DNA of 64,000 nucleotides from Pantoea sp. BAV 3049 (GCF_009765445.1 NZ_WHOY01000031.1:4847782-4911781), one strand, 5' to 3'; positions 51,260-61,947 are shown, numbered from the stretch's first letter. The notes: a model not told the origin generated them from the letters alone. Translations and numbers: made by a program.

Positions 51260-53179
51260 ATGCGTTTGTTCATTGCCGAAAAACCAAGCCTCGCCCGCGC
51301 TATTGCGGATGTTTTACCGAAACCTCATCGCCGGGGCGATGGCTTTATCGCCTGCGGCAGCGATCATATGGTGACCTGGTGTGTGGGACACCTGCTTGAG
51401 CAGGCCCAGCCGGACAGCTATAACAGCCGTTTTGCCCGCTGGTCTCTGGCCGATCTGCCGATAGTCCCGGATAAGTGGCAACTGCAACCGCGCCCGTCAG
51501 TGGCAAAGCAGCTCAACGTGATTAAAGGGCTGCTGGAGCAGGCCAGCGAAGTGATCCACGCCGGTGACCCGGATCGGGAGGGGCAACTGCTGGTGGATGA
51601 AGTGCTGGATTATCTGGCGTTGCCGCCGGAGAAGCGCGAAAAGGTGCAACGCTGCCTGATTAACGACCTCAACCCTTCCGCCGTTGAGCGTGCGGTGGAG
51701 CGACTGCGTGAGAATCGCGAGTTTATTCCTTTGTGTGTCTCTGCGCTGGCCAGGGCTCGTGCTGACTGGCTCTACGGCATCAACATGACCCGCGCATACA
51801 CGCTGCTTGGTCGTAACGCTGGCTATGATGGCTTGCTTTCGGTTGGAAGAGTGCAGACGCCGGTGCTCGGGCTGGTGGTCCGTCGTGATGAAGAGATTGA
51901 GAATTTCATCCCGAAAGACTTTTTTGAAGTGAAGGCGCATATTGTCACACCGAAAGAGGAGCGTTTTGTTGCCCTCTGGCAGCCCAGTGATTCCTGTGAG
52001 CCTTACCAGGATGAAGAAGGGCGCTTGTTGCATCGCCCGCTGGCGGACCATGTGGTGGCCCGTATTGGCGGGCAGCCTGCCTTCGTCACCAGCTATAACG
52101 ATAAGCGGGAAAATGACACCGCGCCGCTGCCGTTCTCGCTGTCGAGCCTGCAAATCGAAGCGGCTAAACGTTTTGGCCTCAGCGCGCAGACGGTGCTTGA
52201 TACCTGTCAGAAACTCTATGAAACCCATAAGCTGATTACCTATCCACGTTCGGACAGCCGCTATCTGCCGGACGAACATTTTGCCGGGCGCCATGCTGTT
52301 TTAAACGCCATCAATGCCCATCAACCTGATATTACGCCGCCAGCGGATTTTGATGCCGACCGGAAAAACCGCTGCTGGGATGATAAAAAGGTCGATGCTC
52401 ACCATGCGATCATCCCGACAGCGCGCAGCAATCAAATCAGACTGACCGAAAATGAAAATAACATTTACCGGCTGGTGGCGACTCAGTATCTGATGCAGTT
52501 CTGCCCGGATGCGGTTTATCGTAAATGCGTTATCGAGCTGGATATCGCGGGCGGTAAATTCGTTGCTAAAGCCCGTTTTCTCGCCGAAGCTGGCTGGCGC
52601 GCACTGCTGGGCAGCAAAGAACGTGATGAGGAAAATGACGGCACGCCGCTGCCGGTGGTGGCGAAAGGGGATGAGCTGCTGTGCGAGCGGGGAGAAGTGG
52701 TGGAGAAGCAAACGCAGCCCCCGCGTCCGTTTACCGATGCCACCCTGCTGTCAGCAATGACCGGGATTGCCCGCTTTGTGCAGGATAAAGATCTAAAGAA
52801 AGTGCTGCGTGCGACCGATGGTTTAGGAACAGAGGCCACGCGCGCCGGGATCATTGAATTGCTGTTCAAACGTTCATTCTTATTTAAGAAAGGGCGCTAT
52901 ATTCATTCCAGTCCCGCCGGGCGGGCGCTGATCCACTCGTTGCCTGAAATGGCCGCGCGACCGGATATGACCGCCCACTGGGAGTCCACGCTGACCAAAA
53001 TCAGTGAGAAGCAGTGCAGCTATCAGGGGTTTATGCAGCCGCTGGTGGAGACGCTGCACAATCTGATTTTTCAGGCACGACAGCAGCCTGCTGCCCATGC
53101 GTTTCGTGGGTTGCCAGCCCCTGAGGTGGAGAACAAAAAGCCCAGGCGTAAAACGGCAAAAGCAAAGGAAACTGAATGA
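51260..53179 (+). CDS. topB: DNA topoisomerase III
   Basis: Type IA topoisomerase that separates linked DNA with RecQ. The Toprim start is [18 protein letters not shown] and its acidic triad is in [16 protein letters not shown]. The catalytic Tyr is in [13 protein letters not shown]. At 639 residues it is about 14 shorter than E. coli, at the basic C-terminus ([11 protein letters not shown]). It overlaps ynjH by four bases (ATGA), 16 after selD. Confidence 0.95.
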   Translation: MRLFIAEKPSLARAIADVLPKPHRRGDGFIACGSDHMVTWCVGHLLEQAQPDSYNSRFARWSLADLPIVPDKWQLQPRPSVAKQLNVIKGLLEQASEVIHAGDPDREGQLLVDEVLDYLALPPEKREKVQRCLINDLNPSAVERAVERLRENREFIPLCVSALARARADWLYGINMTRAYTLLGRNAGYDGLLSVGRVQTPVLGLVVRRDEEIENFIPKDFFEVKAHIVTPKEERFVALWQPSDSCEPYQDEEGRLLHRPLADHVVARIGGQPAFVTSYNDKRENDTAPLPFSLSSLQIEAAKRFGLSAQTVLDTCQKLYETHKLITYPRSDSRYLPDEHFAGRHAVLNAINAHQPDITPPADFDADRKNRCWDDKKVDAHHAIIPTARSNQIRLTENENNIYRLVATQYLMQFCPDAVYRKCVIELDIAGGKFVAKARFLAEAGWRALLGSKERDEENDGTPLPVVAKGDELLCERGEVVEKQTQPPRPFTDATLLSAMTGIARFVQDKDLKKVLRATDGLGTEATRAGIIELLFKRSFLFKKGRYIHSSPAGRALIHSLPEMAARPDMTAHWESTLTKISEKQCSYQGFMQPLVETLHNLIFQARQQPAAHAFRGLPAPEVENKKPRRKTAKAKETE

Positions 53180-53535
53180 TGAAAAGAACGGGCGTGATGC
53201 TGCTGGCGGGTCTGCTGCTTTGCAGTCAGCCTCTGCTGGCGGCTGAACAGAGGCTGAGTACCGGTCACGGTAGCAGCTATGAGAGCGGTACGAGCTATCG
53301 CGGTAACACCACTACCAACAGCGGCCCTGATGCGGATGTCATGGTGGATATGCCGCCTGAAGTCTGGACGCAGGGGCAGAATAACAACCAGCCACCTTGC
53401 CAGACCTGCTGCACTTATGAGAACCGGAGCTACACGGAAGGTTCTGTAGTAAAAATGGAAGGGGTGCTGCTGCAGTGTGCGCGTGACGAAAAATCTTTCG
53501 GCACGAATAATCTGATCTGGAAAACCATCAAGTAA
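53176..53535 (+). CDS. ynjH: DUF1496 family exported protein YnjH
   Basis: A 119-residue exported protein of the DUF1496 family. It has a signal peptide ([19 protein letters not shown]..., cleavage near LLAA), then [32 protein letters not shown] and VLLQCARDE, which match E. coli YnjH. The insert of about 25 Ser/Gly/Thr residues near position 30 makes it longer than E. coli YnjH (about 90). Its function is unknown. The ATG overlaps the topB stop. Confidence 0.85.
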   Translation: MMKRTGVMLLAGLLLCSQPLLAAEQRLSTGHGSSYESGTSYRGNTTTNSGPDADVMVDMPPEVWTQGQNNNQPPCQTCCTYENRSYTEGSVVKMEGVLLQCARDEKSFGTNNLIWKTIK

Positions 53536-53541
53536 CTCAAG

Positions 53542-53564
53542 CCCCCCGGCTTTGCACCGGGGGG
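53542..53564. terminator. Hairpin between ynjH and xthA
   Basis: An 8-bp GC stem CCCCCCGG/CCGGGGGG (53542-53549 with 53557-53564) sits between the two convergent stops. The T-run is short on either side, but position favours a shared terminator. Confidence 0.7.
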
Positions 53565-53576
53565 AATTCTTCATGG

Positions 53577-54383
53577 TCAGAAGCTGAACTGCGCCCAGAT
53601 TGGCGCGTGGTCAGATGGCTTTTCCATGCTGCGAATATCATAATCGATGCCGGTTGCCACACAGCGCTCTGCCAGTGGCTTGCTGGCCAGCACCAGGTCA
53701 ATACGCAGCCCGCGGTTATCATCAAAGCCTTTTGAACGGTAATCGAACCACGAGAAACGGTCATTCACTTCAGCGTTCTCTGCGCGCCAGGTATCCACCA
53801 GACCCCAGTTCATCAGGCGATCCATCCACTCACGCTCTTCTGGAAGGAATGAACATTTGCCGGTACGCAGCCAGCGCTTACGGTTCTCTTCGCCAATGCC
53901 GATATCCAGATCGGTCGAGCTGATATTCATATCACCCATGATCAACACCGGGTTTTCCGCTTTCTGCTCCTGCTCAAGATAGTTTTGCAGGTCGCGATAG
54001 AATTTCTCTTTAGCCGGGAATTTTGTGGCATGGTCACGGCTTTCGCCCTGGGGAAAGTAGCCATTGATCACCGTGATGTTGCCCATCGGGCTGGGGATAT
54101 CAGCCATGATCAGGCGACGCTGTGCGCCCTCTTCATCACCGGGGAAGCCACGGCGGACCATTATCGGTTGTTCTTTAGTCAGCAGCGCCACACCGTAATG
54201 GCCTTTCTGGCCATGATAAAACACGTGGTAACCCAGTTTAGCCACGTCTGCCAGCGGGAACATGTCATCGTGAACTTTGGTTTCCTGCAGGCCAATGACG
54301 TCTGGCTGATGCTGATCGATGATGGCTTCCAGCTGATGAGGACGGGCACGCAGCCCATTGATATTAAAAGAAACAAATTTCAT
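53577..54383 (-). CDS. xthA: Exonuclease III
   Basis: Major AP endonuclease and 3' repair exonuclease. The 268-residue length equals E. coli. Catalytic residues are in LQETKVHD (Glu34), [10 protein letters not shown] (Asp/Asn) and [10 protein letters not shown] (His near the end). It begins [15 protein letters not shown]. It is followed on the right by the tRNA-Tyr repeat region. Confidence 0.97.
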   Translation of the reverse strand: MKFVSFNINGLRARPHQLEAIIDQHQPDVIGLQETKVHDDMFPLADVAKLGYHVFYHGQKGHYGVALLTKEQPIMVRRGFPGDEEGAQRRLIMADIPSPMGNITVINGYFPQGESRDHATKFPAKEKFYRDLQNYLEQEQKAENPVLIMGDMNISSTDLDIGIGEENRKRWLRTGKCSFLPEEREWMDRLMNWGLVDTWRAENAEVNDRFSWFDYRSKGFDDNRGLRIDLVLASKPLAERCVATGIDYDIRSMEKPSDHAPIWAQFSF

Positions 54384-54696
54384 TTTGGCGGCCGTATCGG
54401 GAGGAAAAAGTGAGTGGAATGGTAGCAGATGTGGGGATGAACTGAAAGTGAGGGAAGCGGGTGTTTAATGGTGGTGGCTGGCTGTGTTTTTGTGAGGGAA
54501 CATGATGGAACGTGCAAAGGATTTTGGTATGGGGACGTCTGAGATGGTGCGTCAGGTTGTATTTCTGTGAGGGAAGGATTCACGTCACTGCGTTCCGTGC
54601 CCTTCGGGTCAAACCTTCGAGGTCGAAGCTTCTCATCCTCCCCCGTGGGGAACATGATGGAACGTGCAAAGGATTTTGGTATGGGGACGTCTGAGA
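54384..54696 (-). repeat. tRNA-Tyr downstream repeat region (rtT-like)
   Basis: This stretch past the tRNA 3' end is made of pieces related to the tRNA tail. Two 54-base perfect direct repeats lie at 54496-54549 and 54648-54701, offset 152; each ends in the tRNA 3' trinucleotide region. Degenerate copies of the tRNA 3' arm occur at 54567-54581 (one mismatch to 54702-54716), about 54492-54500 and about 54448-54457. E. coli tyrT has similar repeats made of the tRNA 3' end, which encode rtT RNA and the Tpr peptide. I infer a related origin. Confidence 0.7.
54496..54549 (-). repeat. 54-bp direct repeat, distal copy
   Basis: Identical over 54 bases to 54648-54701. It begins gggaacatgatgg and ends gagatggtg, the last bases matching the complement of the tRNA 3' end. 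Confidence 0.9.

Positions 54697-54701
<5 letters not shown>
54648..54701 (-). repeat. 54-bp direct repeat, proximal copy, abutting tRNA-Tyr
   Basis: Identical to 54496-54549. It overlaps the last five bases of the tRNA gene, showing that the duplicated unit included the tRNA 3' end. Confidence 0.9.
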
Positions 54702-54781
<80 letters not shown>

Positions 54782-54844
54782 AGGGGTAAAACATTTGCTG
54801 TACACAACCTGCTGGCCTTGCTGCCGGTTGCTTAAGTGGGGCGC

Positions 54845-54872
54845 ATCATATCAGATGAAATGTGGCTGTAAA
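54845..54872 (-). promoter_or_regulatory. tRNA-Tyr promoter
   Basis: On the minus strand TTTACA, 16 bases, TATGAT and then a GCGCCCC discriminator. This equals the E. coli tyrT promoter layout. The GC-rich discriminator is typical of stringently controlled stable-RNA promoters. Confidence 0.88.
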
Positions 54873-54916
54873 GCCCGTCAGCAAAGAAATTGTTTCGTTT
54901 GCCGTTTTTTTGCCCG

Positions 54917-54947
54917 GACTGCTGTTTTGTCAGACAAAACAGCAGTC
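54917..54947. repeat. 14-bp perfect inverted repeat downstream of purU
   Basis: GACTGCTGTTTTGT (54917-54930) and its complement (54934-54947) flank CAG. It lies just past the purU stop, between purU and the tRNA promoter. No U-run follows on the minus strand. It may be a terminator for purU or an insulating hairpin. Confidence 0.65.
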
Positions 54948-54957
54948 TTTCACCAGG

Positions 54958-55806
54958 TTAAAGGATGATGGTGCGGTTGCCGTAAACAAATACGCGCTGT
55001 GCCAGCACCTGATACAGGGCACGGCTCAGCGCGTTTTTCTCGACGTCACGACCGGCGCGCATCATATCTTCAGCCGTGTAGGTATGATCCACATGGATCA
55101 CGTCCTGCATGATGATTGGACCTTCATCCAGATTATCATTCACGTAGTGAGCGGTTGCGCCGATGATCTTCACTCCGCGCTCATATGCCTGGTGATAAGG
55201 GCGCGCACCGATAAAGGCTGGCAGGAATGAGTGGTGGATATTGATGATCTGGTTAGGATAACGCTGCACGAAAGCAGGTGTTAACACGCGCATATACTTG
55301 GCCAGAACCACATAATCAGGCTGGTAACGGTCGATTTCCGCAGCCATATTGTTATCGTGCTCTTCGCGGGTTAAGCCTTCATGGCTGACCAGAATAAACG
55401 GAATATCAAAGCGTTCTACCAGCGTGCGCAGCGTTTCATGGTTACCAATAACAGCCGCGATCTCTACGTCCAACCCGCCATAGGTGCTCTTCATCAGCAA
55501 ATCGCCCAGGCAGTGCGCTTCTTTGGTCACCAGGATCACAACACGGCGGCGTCCGGCCGGGTTAAGCTCGCGGAAAGACCCGGCTGGCAGCGCGCTGTCA
55601 AGATCGGCCAGCAGCGTGCCATCGTTGAAGATCCCTTCCAGTTCGGTACGCATAAAGAAGCGACCCGTGCGGTGATCGACAAACTCATTGTTCTGCACAA
55701 TGTTCAGCTCGTGCTTGTAGCAAATATTGGTGATCTTGGCGATCAGGCCTTTTGCGTCCGGGCAAATGGTCCGTAAAACTTTTCGTTGCAGTGTTTGCGC
55801 TTGCAT
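54958..55806 (-). CDS. purU: Formyltetrahydrofolate deformylase
   Basis: Releases formate from 10-formyl-THF for purine synthesis and folate balance. The 282-residue protein has an N-terminal ACT domain (KVLRTICPDAKGLIAKIT) and a formyltransferase-type C-terminal domain with INIHHSFLPAF and HYVNDNLDEGPI. The length is close to E. coli (280). Confidence 0.95.
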   Translation of the reverse strand: MQAQTLQRKVLRTICPDAKGLIAKITNICYKHELNIVQNNEFVDHRTGRFFMRTELEGIFNDGTLLADLDSALPAGSFRELNPAGRRRVVILVTKEAHCLGDLLMKSTYGGLDVEIAAVIGNHETLRTLVERFDIPFILVSHEGLTREEHDNNMAAEIDRYQPDYVVLAKYMRVLTPAFVQRYPNQIINIHHSFLPAFIGARPYHQAYERGVKIIGATAHYVNDNLDEGPIIMQDVIHVDHTYTAEDMMRAGRDVEKNALSRALYQVLAQRVFVYGNRTIIL

Positions 55807-55857
55807 TGCGATGGTAATCCTGTCGAAGCAACTTGGGGTCAGATGAGGGGCAGTTGG

Positions 55858-56313
55858 CTACCCGCAACATTTTTTGAATTTTTTGCCGGAACCGCACGGG
55901 CACCGGTCATTTCGCCCTGTCTCAGGGTATGTTCCGTCGATATAGTACCAGCGTTGCTCCAGTCGAAGAAAGCGGGAACGTTCATGAATAAAACTTTCCT
56001 GCTGATTTTCAGAGAAACGAGCACAGAAGGTCACAAAACCTTCAGAGTTATCTCCCGGTACTTCTGTGATAATTATATGTAAACTAAGCCACTTCGTAAC
56101 GGCAAAGCTTTGCTCAAGGCTGGTACGAAAACGTTCTGCATCGCAGGAGGGATGCCAGGTGTCAATCAGGTAACCGGCATCCTGACGGGCGTATGCGGTA
56201 TAGCGGGAGCGCATCAGCGCCTCCGGTGAAGGGGGGAAAGCCACACCGTCCAGCCAGGGTTGGCAACATAAGCTATACTCCGATCCGCTACAGCAGGGGC
56301 AAGGGTCTGACAC
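55858..56313 (-). CDS. ychJ: SEC-C motif protein YchJ
   Basis: A 151-residue protein with zinc-binding Cys motifs at both ends (SDPCPCCSG...LCC; NDRCPCGSGKKFKKCCG), the latter a SEC-C domain. The start is GTG at 56313 with GGAG upstream. Its function is unknown. It is divergent from rssA as in E. coli. Confidence 0.92.
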   Translation of the reverse strand: MSDPCPCCSGSEYSLCCQPWLDGVAFPPSPEALMRSRYTAYARQDAGYLIDTWHPSCDAERFRTSLEQSFAVTKWLSLHIIITEVPGDNSEGFVTFCARFSENQQESFIHERSRFLRLEQRWYYIDGTYPETGRNDRCPCGSGKKFKKCCG

Positions 56314-56411
56314 GTTAACTCCAGAAAGGGTATTAATGCGGGTTTGGGCATCATGTTAACTGAGCGGCGTTAATGATGCCATTTGTAAGTCAAGCGGGTA
56401 CCAGAGGGTGA

Positions 56412-57335
56412 ATGAGACAGGTTAAAATAGGGCTGGCATTGGGTTCCGGAGCGGCCAAAGGATGGGCCCATATAGGCGTGATCAACGCGCTGGAAAGGGC
56501 CGGGATTAAGGTAGATGTGGTGGCCGGATGTTCCGTTGGAGCATAAGTCGGCGCTGCCTATGCCAGCGACCGCCTGCCGCGACTGGAAACCTGGGTTCGC
56601 TCCTTCAGCTACTGGGACGTCATCCGCCTGATGGACTTCTCCTGGCGTCGCGGTGGCCTGCTGCGAGGTGAACGTGTTTTCAATCATGTGCGCCGCCTGG
56701 TGAAAAACGATCATATTGAGCAGTGTGCCATGCCGTTCGGCGCGGTCACCACCAACCTGAGTACCGGCCGTGAACTCTGGCTGACCGAAGGCGATCTGCA
56801 TCAGGCTGTGCGAGCGTCGTGCAGTATGCCGGGTCTGCTGGCTCCGGTCGCCTGGAATGGCTACTGGCTGGTGGACGGCGCAGTAGTCAACCCTGTGCCT
56901 ATCTCGTTAACCCGCGCGCTCGGCGCTGACATTGTCATCGCGGTGGATCTTCAGCATGATGCACACTTAATGCAGCAGGACTTATTATCCATCACGCCAC
57001 AGTCGGTGGAAGACCAAACCACCGCAACTGCAACCAGCTGGGGCGGCAGATTGCGCCAAAGCCTGGCCAGAGTCGCCCAGCGCAAAGTTAACCAGACGCC
57101 GGCCGCGATGGAAATCATGTCCACTTCTATTCAGGTACTTGAGAACCGCGTCAAGCGCAACCGTATGGCGGGCGATCCTCCGGATGTGCTGATCCAACCT
57201 TTCTGCCCGCAGATTTCTACACTTGATTTCCACCGTGCGGAAGAAGCGATAGAGGCAGGAAAACTCGCCGTGGAGAAGAAAATGGATGAGCTGCTGCCGT
57301 TGGTCCGTCAACATGAACTGCCGGGTGAGAAATGA
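56412..57335 (+). pseudogene. rssA: Patatin-like protein RssA, interrupted by an in-frame TAA
   Basis: Intact RssA is a patatin-family protein of about 301 residues, upstream of rssB. Here ATG 56412 opens [20 protein letters not shown] with the oxyanion-hole motif, reaches the nucleophile elbow GCSVG, and then meets TAA at 56544-56546 (codon 45). The same frame then continues to 57335 with the rest of the family sequence, including the DGAVVNPVPISL region. The TAA is one base from TTA (Leu); relatives have Leu here (GCSIGSLVG). A start at 56631 would give a fragment without the catalytic Ser. No frameshift is seen. A real mutation or a sequence error could explain it; rssB downstream is intact. 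Confidence 0.88.
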
Positions 57336-57414
57336 TCGTACTTCTGGCAAATCAGGGAGGCGCGATTGTGGATTATGAGCCACTATTGTCTAATCCGGTG
57401 AACAAGGGGGGATA

Positions 57415-58428
57415 ATGGAGAAGCCATTAAGTGGAAAACAGATCCTGATCGTTGAAGACGAAGTCGTTTTCCGCTCTCTGCTGGATAATTATCTGTCTGC
57501 ACTCGGTGCTGTCATTACGCTGGCAGATGACGGACTTAACGCCCTCGAAAAAATGAAGCATCAGGCACATGATTTGGTTATCTGTGACCTGGCGATGCCG
57601 CGTATGGATGGTCTCAAGCTGGTTGAGCATTTGCGCAGTAATGGTAATCCCGTCCCCGTGCTGGTGATCTCCGCCACGGAAAACATGTCTGATATCGCTC
57701 ACGTGCTGCGCCTTGGCGTACAGGATGTGCTGCTTAAACCGCTGAAAGATCTTGGACGGCTGCGCGAAGCGGTTTACGAATGTCTTTATCCCTCCATGTT
57801 TACCTCTAAAGTGGAAGAAGATGAACAGCTGTTTCAGGACTGGGATGCGCTGGTGCGTGACCCGCAGGCGGCGGCCAAATTGCTCAAACAACTTCAGCCT
57901 CCTGTGCAGCAGACCATTGCCAATTGCAGGATTAATTATCGCCAGTTAACCATGGCTGAACAGCCAGGGCTGGTTCTCGATGTGGCTGCCCTGTCGGAAA
58001 AAGATCTGGCGTTTTATTGTCTGGATGTCACAAGGGCAGGAGATAATGGCGTCCTGGCAGCCTTGTTATTACGCGCATTATTTAACGGGCTGTTACAGGA
58101 TCAATTGTCGGGTCAGGCGCAACGCCTGCCGGAATTAAATGGATTGTTAAAACAGGTTAACCTGCTTTTACGTCAGGCAAATCTGAAAGGACAGTTCCCT
58201 TTATTGGTGGGTTACTATCACCAGGGGTTAAAAAATCTGATCCTCGTTTCTGCAGGGCTGAATGCCACGCTCAATATTAATACAAACCAAATACAACTCA
58301 GCAATGGCGTGCCCCTTGGTACTTTAGGCAATACACATCTCAACCAAATAAGTCAGAGATGTGACGCCTGGCAGTGTCAGGTATGGGGCGCTGGCGGCAG
58401 GCTGCGCCTGATGTTGTCCACAGATTGA
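57415..58428 (+). CDS. rssB: Response regulator RssB, sigma-S adaptor
   Basis: Delivers sigma-S (RpoS) to ClpXP for degradation. The 337-residue protein has a receiver domain (IEDEVVFRSLLDN-like start; phospho-acceptor Asp58 in VICDLAMPRMDG; Lys in VLLKPLKDL) and a degenerate phosphatase-like C-terminal domain. It follows rssA by 79 bases and has its own AGGGGGGA ribosome site, so it should be made despite the rssA stop, though polarity is possible. Confidence 0.94.
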   Translation: MEKPLSGKQILIVEDEVVFRSLLDNYLSALGAVITLADDGLNALEKMKHQAHDLVICDLAMPRMDGLKLVEHLRSNGNPVPVLVISATENMSDIAHVLRLGVQDVLLKPLKDLGRLREAVYECLYPSMFTSKVEEDEQLFQDWDALVRDPQAAAKLLKQLQPPVQQTIANCRINYRQLTMAEQPGLVLDVAALSEKDLAFYCLDVTRAGDNGVLAALLLRALFNGLLQDQLSGQAQRLPELNGLLKQVNLLLRQANLKGQFPLLVGYYHQGLKNLILVSAGLNATLNINTNQIQLSNGVPLGTLGNTHLNQISQRCDAWQCQVWGAGGRLRLMLSTD

Positions 58429-58624
58429 CCAACCTGCATTATTTTATCGCTGAGCCCCGCAGACAGGGCCAGAGATAAGCTTTACACTTAGGTAATAGTC
58501 TTAATTTGCGCTGAAATGGTTTATCCAGGATAAATCCGTCAGGGTTCCACTGGTATACTCAATTCGTTTTTTAACTCGACATATCAAGTAATAACTTGAA
58601 CGGCCTATAAAGAGAGGTACTTAG

Positions 58625-59533
58625 ATGTCTGCCTATAAGTCCAAAGTAAAAAAAGCGGTTATCCCGGTAGCAGGTTTGGGAACGCGTATGTTGCCTGCAA
58701 CCAAAGCGATTCCAAAAGAGATGTTGCCGCTGGTTGATAAGCCGTTAATTCAGTATGTCGTTAACGAGTGCATCGCAGCAGGGATCACTGAGATTGTGCT
58801 GGTCACGCACTCATCTAAAAACTCGATTGAAAACCACTTCGACACCAGTTTTGAGCTGGAAGCGATGCTGGAAAAACGTGTTAAGCGTCAGCTGCTGGAA
58901 GAGATCCAGTCTATCTGTCCACCTCACGTCACCATTATGCAGGTTCGTCAGGGGCTGGCAAAAGGTCTGGGCCATGCGGTGATGTGTGCTTACCCGGTTG
59001 TGGGTAATGAGCCAGTTGCGGTCATTCTGCCAGACGTAATCATTGATGAGTACGAATCAAACCTGGCGAAAGATAACCTTGCTGACATGATGCGTCGCTT
59101 TGATGAAACCGGTCACAGCCAGATTATGGTTGAACCCGTTGCTGATGTAACCGCTTACGGCGTGGTTGACTGCCAGGGCGCTGAACTGGCCGCAGGTCAG
59201 AGCGCGCCGATGGTGGGCGTGGTAGAGAAACCTAAAGCAGACAAAGCACCATCCAACCTTGCGGTTGTGGGTCGCTACGTTCTGTCTGCAGACATCTGGC
59301 CACTGCTGGCCAAGACTCCTCCGGGCGCAGGTGATGAGATCCAGCTGACAGACTCCATCGCGATGCTGATGGACAAAGAAACCGTTGAAGCTTACCACCT
59401 GAAAGGCGTGAGTCACGACTGCGGTAACAAACTGGGTTATATGCAGGCTTTCGTCGAGTATGGCGTGCGTCACAATACGCTGGGCAGCGACTTTAAAGAG
59501 TGGCTGGAAAGCACTGTTGGTAATAAAAAGTAA
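58625..59533 (+). CDS. galU: UTP-glucose-1-phosphate uridylyltransferase
   Basis: Makes UDP-glucose for polysaccharides, LPS and trehalose. The nucleotide-binding motif is [19 protein letters not shown] and the sugar-site segment [14 protein letters not shown]. The 302-residue length is standard. It is preceded by AGAGAGG and followed 26 bases later by ugd. Confidence 0.96.
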   Translation: MSAYKSKVKKAVIPVAGLGTRMLPATKAIPKEMLPLVDKPLIQYVVNECIAAGITEIVLVTHSSKNSIENHFDTSFELEAMLEKRVKRQLLEEIQSICPPHVTIMQVRQGLAKGLGHAVMCAYPVVGNEPVAVILPDVIIDEYESNLAKDNLADMMRRFDETGHSQIMVEPVADVTAYGVVDCQGAELAAGQSAPMVGVVEKPKADKAPSNLAVVGRYVLSADIWPLLAKTPPGAGDEIQLTDSIAMLMDKETVEAYHLKGVSHDCGNKLGYMQAFVEYGVRHNTLGSDFKEWLESTVGNKK

Positions 59534-59559
59534 ATTTAATTTCTAACCGGGACAATTCA

Positions 59560-60900
59560 ATGAAAGTCACCGTATTTGGTATCGGCTATGTTGGTCTGGT
59601 TCAGGCTGCGGTTCTGGCCGAAGTCGGACATGACGTTCTTTGCATCGATGTCGACGAAAAGAAAGTCGAGAATCTGAAGAAAGGGATCATTCCTATTTTT
59701 GAACCGGGTCTGACGCCTCTGGTGATGCAAAACTATGAGGCGGGTCGCCTCAAGTTTTCCACCAACGCGGAAGAGGGTGTGAATCACGGTATCATGCAGT
59801 TTATCGCTGTGGGTACGCCACCGGACGAAGACGGGTCTGCTGACCTGAAATACGTTACTGCAGTGGCCCGCACGATTGCACAGCACATGAACGATCATAA
59901 AGTCGTTATCGACAAATCGACCGTTCCTGTCGGCACTGCGGACCGCGTTCGCGCCGTAATGACTGAAACGCTGAAAGCACGTGGTGTTGAGATTGCCTTT
60001 GACGTGGTCTCAAACCCGGAATTCCTCAAGGAAGGTGCAGCCGTTGCTGACTGCATGCGTCCTGAGCGTATTGTTGTGGGTACCGACAATGATGAGGTTG
60101 TTGAACTGCTGCGTGAACTTTACGAGCCGTTTAACCGTAATCACGATCGTATGATCCTGATGGATATCCGCAGTGCTGAGCTGACCAAATATGCCGCTAA
60201 CTGCATGCTGGCAACTAAAATCAGCTTTATGAATGAGATTTCCAACCTGGCTGAACGTCTGGGAGCGGATGTCGAGAAAGTTCGTCAGGGTATCGGTTCT
60301 GATTCCCGTATCGGTTACTCGTTCATCTACCCTGGCTGCGGATACGGTGGTTCTTGCTTCCCGAAAGACGTGCAGGCGTTGATCCGCACGGCCGAGCAGA
60401 TTGGCTATAAGCCACGCCTGTTGCAGGCTGTTGAGGACGTTAACGACTCTCAGAAGACCAAGCTGCCCGCCTTTATCAAACGTCACTTTGGCGACGATCT
60501 GCAGGGCAAAACCTTTGCGCTGTGGGGCCTGTCATTCAAGCCAAACACCGATGATATGCGTGAAGCTTCCAGCCGCGTGCTGATGGAGTCACTGTGGCAG
60601 GCTGGTGCCAGCGTGCAGGCTTTCGATCCGGAAGCGATGGACGAAGCTCAGCGCATCTATGGACATCGCAGCGATCTGAAGCTGATGGGAACCAAAGAAG
60701 CCGCTCTGCAGGGTGCTGATGGCCTGGTTATCTGTACCGAATGGCAGAATTTCCGCGCGCCGGATTTCGAAGTCATTAAAAATGCGCTGAAAGAACCCGT
60801 GATTTTTGATGGTCGTAACCTGTATGATCCAGAAAGAGTCAGCAAACGCGGTTTTGTTTATTATGCAATCGGCCGCGGTGCTTCTATTCAAGTTGCATAA
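59560..60900 (+). CDS. ugd: UDP-glucose 6-dehydrogenase
   Basis: Oxidises UDP-glucose to UDP-glucuronate. It has an N-terminal NAD fold ([22 protein letters not shown] in part) and the catalytic Cys in [12 protein letters not shown]. The 446-residue length fits the longer Ugd form, different from the 388-residue E. coli protein beside the O-antigen cluster. It uses the product of galU and feeds uge. Confidence 0.95.
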   Translation: MKVTVFGIGYVGLVQAAVLAEVGHDVLCIDVDEKKVENLKKGIIPIFEPGLTPLVMQNYEAGRLKFSTNAEEGVNHGIMQFIAVGTPPDEDGSADLKYVTAVARTIAQHMNDHKVVIDKSTVPVGTADRVRAVMTETLKARGVEIAFDVVSNPEFLKEGAAVADCMRPERIVVGTDNDEVVELLRELYEPFNRNHDRMILMDIRSAELTKYAANCMLATKISFMNEISNLAERLGADVEKVRQGIGSDSRIGYSFIYPGCGYGGSCFPKDVQALIRTAEQIGYKPRLLQAVEDVNDSQKTKLPAFIKRHFGDDLQGKTFALWGLSFKPNTDDMREASSRVLMESLWQAGASVQAFDPEAMDEAQRIYGHRSDLKLMGTKEAALQGADGLVICTEWQNFRAPDFEVIKNALKEPVIFDGRNLYDPERVSKRGFVYYAIGRGASIQVA

Positions 60901-60914
60901 TTAATGAGGGCAGT

Positions 60915-61922
60915 ATGAAATATCTGGTTACCGGTGCGGCAGGATTTATAGGTTTCCACGTTGCGGAACGCCTGCTCAGCGCCGGTCACCAGGTTGTCGG
61001 AATCGACAACCTGAACGATTACTACGACGTAAAGCTGAAGCTTGCCCGTCTTGAATTACTCAAGCCTCATTCTGCATTTTCCTTTATCCAGCTCGATCTT
61101 GCTGACAGAGAAGGCATGGCCTCACTCTTTGGTGAGCAGGGCTTTGACCGTGTTATTCATCTGGGTGCTCAGGCTGGTGTCCGCTATTCGCTGGATAATC
61201 CGTTAGCCTATGCTGATGCTAACCTGATTGGTCATCTGAACGTACTTGAAGGGTGCCGCCACAATAAAGTGGGCCATCTGCTCTATGCGTCTTCAAGTTC
61301 CGTTTACGGTCTTAACCGCAAATTACCTTTCTCTACTGATGATACTGTTGATCATCCGGTCTCGCTGTATGCCGCGACCAAAAAAGCCAATGAGCTGATG
61401 TCTCATACGTATTCACACCTCTATGGTATCCCGACAACCGGACTGCGCTTTTTCACCGTGTACGGGCCATGGGGAAGGCCGGACATGGCTTTGTTTAAAT
61501 TCACCCGTGCGATGTTGGCGGGTGAACAGATTGATGTTTATAACAATGGCCAGATGCGACGTGACTTCACCTATATCGACGATATAGCGGAAGCCATAGT
61601 CAGACTACAGGATGTCATTCCGTCGCCGGATGCTGAGTGGACAGTAGAAGAGGGCAGTCCTGCCAGCAGTTCTGCTCCGTACCGAGTTTATAATATCGGT
61701 AACAGTAATCCGGTTACGCTGATGGCTTATATCGAAGCGCTTGAGAAGGCATTAGGCCTTTCTGCTAACAAAAATATGATGCCGATGCAGCCAGGCGATG
61801 TGCTGGAAACCAGTGCGGATACGACTGCTTTATATAACGCTATTGGATTTAAACCCCAGACGGGTGTGGAAGAAGGGATCCAGCTGTTCGTTAACTGGTA
61901 TCGTTCTTTCTATCAGGTTTAA
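60915..61922 (+). CDS. NAD-dependent epimerase, probable UDP-glucuronate 4-epimerase
   Basis: Probably turns UDP-glucuronate into UDP-galacturonate for surface polysaccharide. The 335-residue SDR protein has the NAD motif GAAGFIGFHVAERL, the catalytic SSSSVYG and YAATKKANE (Tyr-x3-Lys), and RFFTVYGPWGRPDMA, which is typical of UDP-GlcA 4-epimerases (Uge/CapI). It follows ugd by 14 bases, which makes this substrate likely. Other sugar nucleotides cannot be excluded. A strong terminator follows. Confidence 0.88.
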   Translation: MKYLVTGAAGFIGFHVAERLLSAGHQVVGIDNLNDYYDVKLKLARLELLKPHSAFSFIQLDLADREGMASLFGEQGFDRVIHLGAQAGVRYSLDNPLAYADANLIGHLNVLEGCRHNKVGHLLYASSSSVYGLNRKLPFSTDDTVDHPVSLYAATKKANELMSHTYSHLYGIPTTGLRFFTVYGPWGRPDMALFKFTRAMLAGEQIDVYNNGQMRRDFTYIDDIAEAIVRLQDVIPSPDAEWTVEEGSPASSSAPYRVYNIGNSNPVTLMAYIEALEKALGLSANKNMMPMQPGDVLETSADTTALYNAIGFKPQTGVEEGIQLFVNWYRSFYQV

Positions 61923-61947
61923 AACCGTGCGGTAAAAATAAAAAAAC

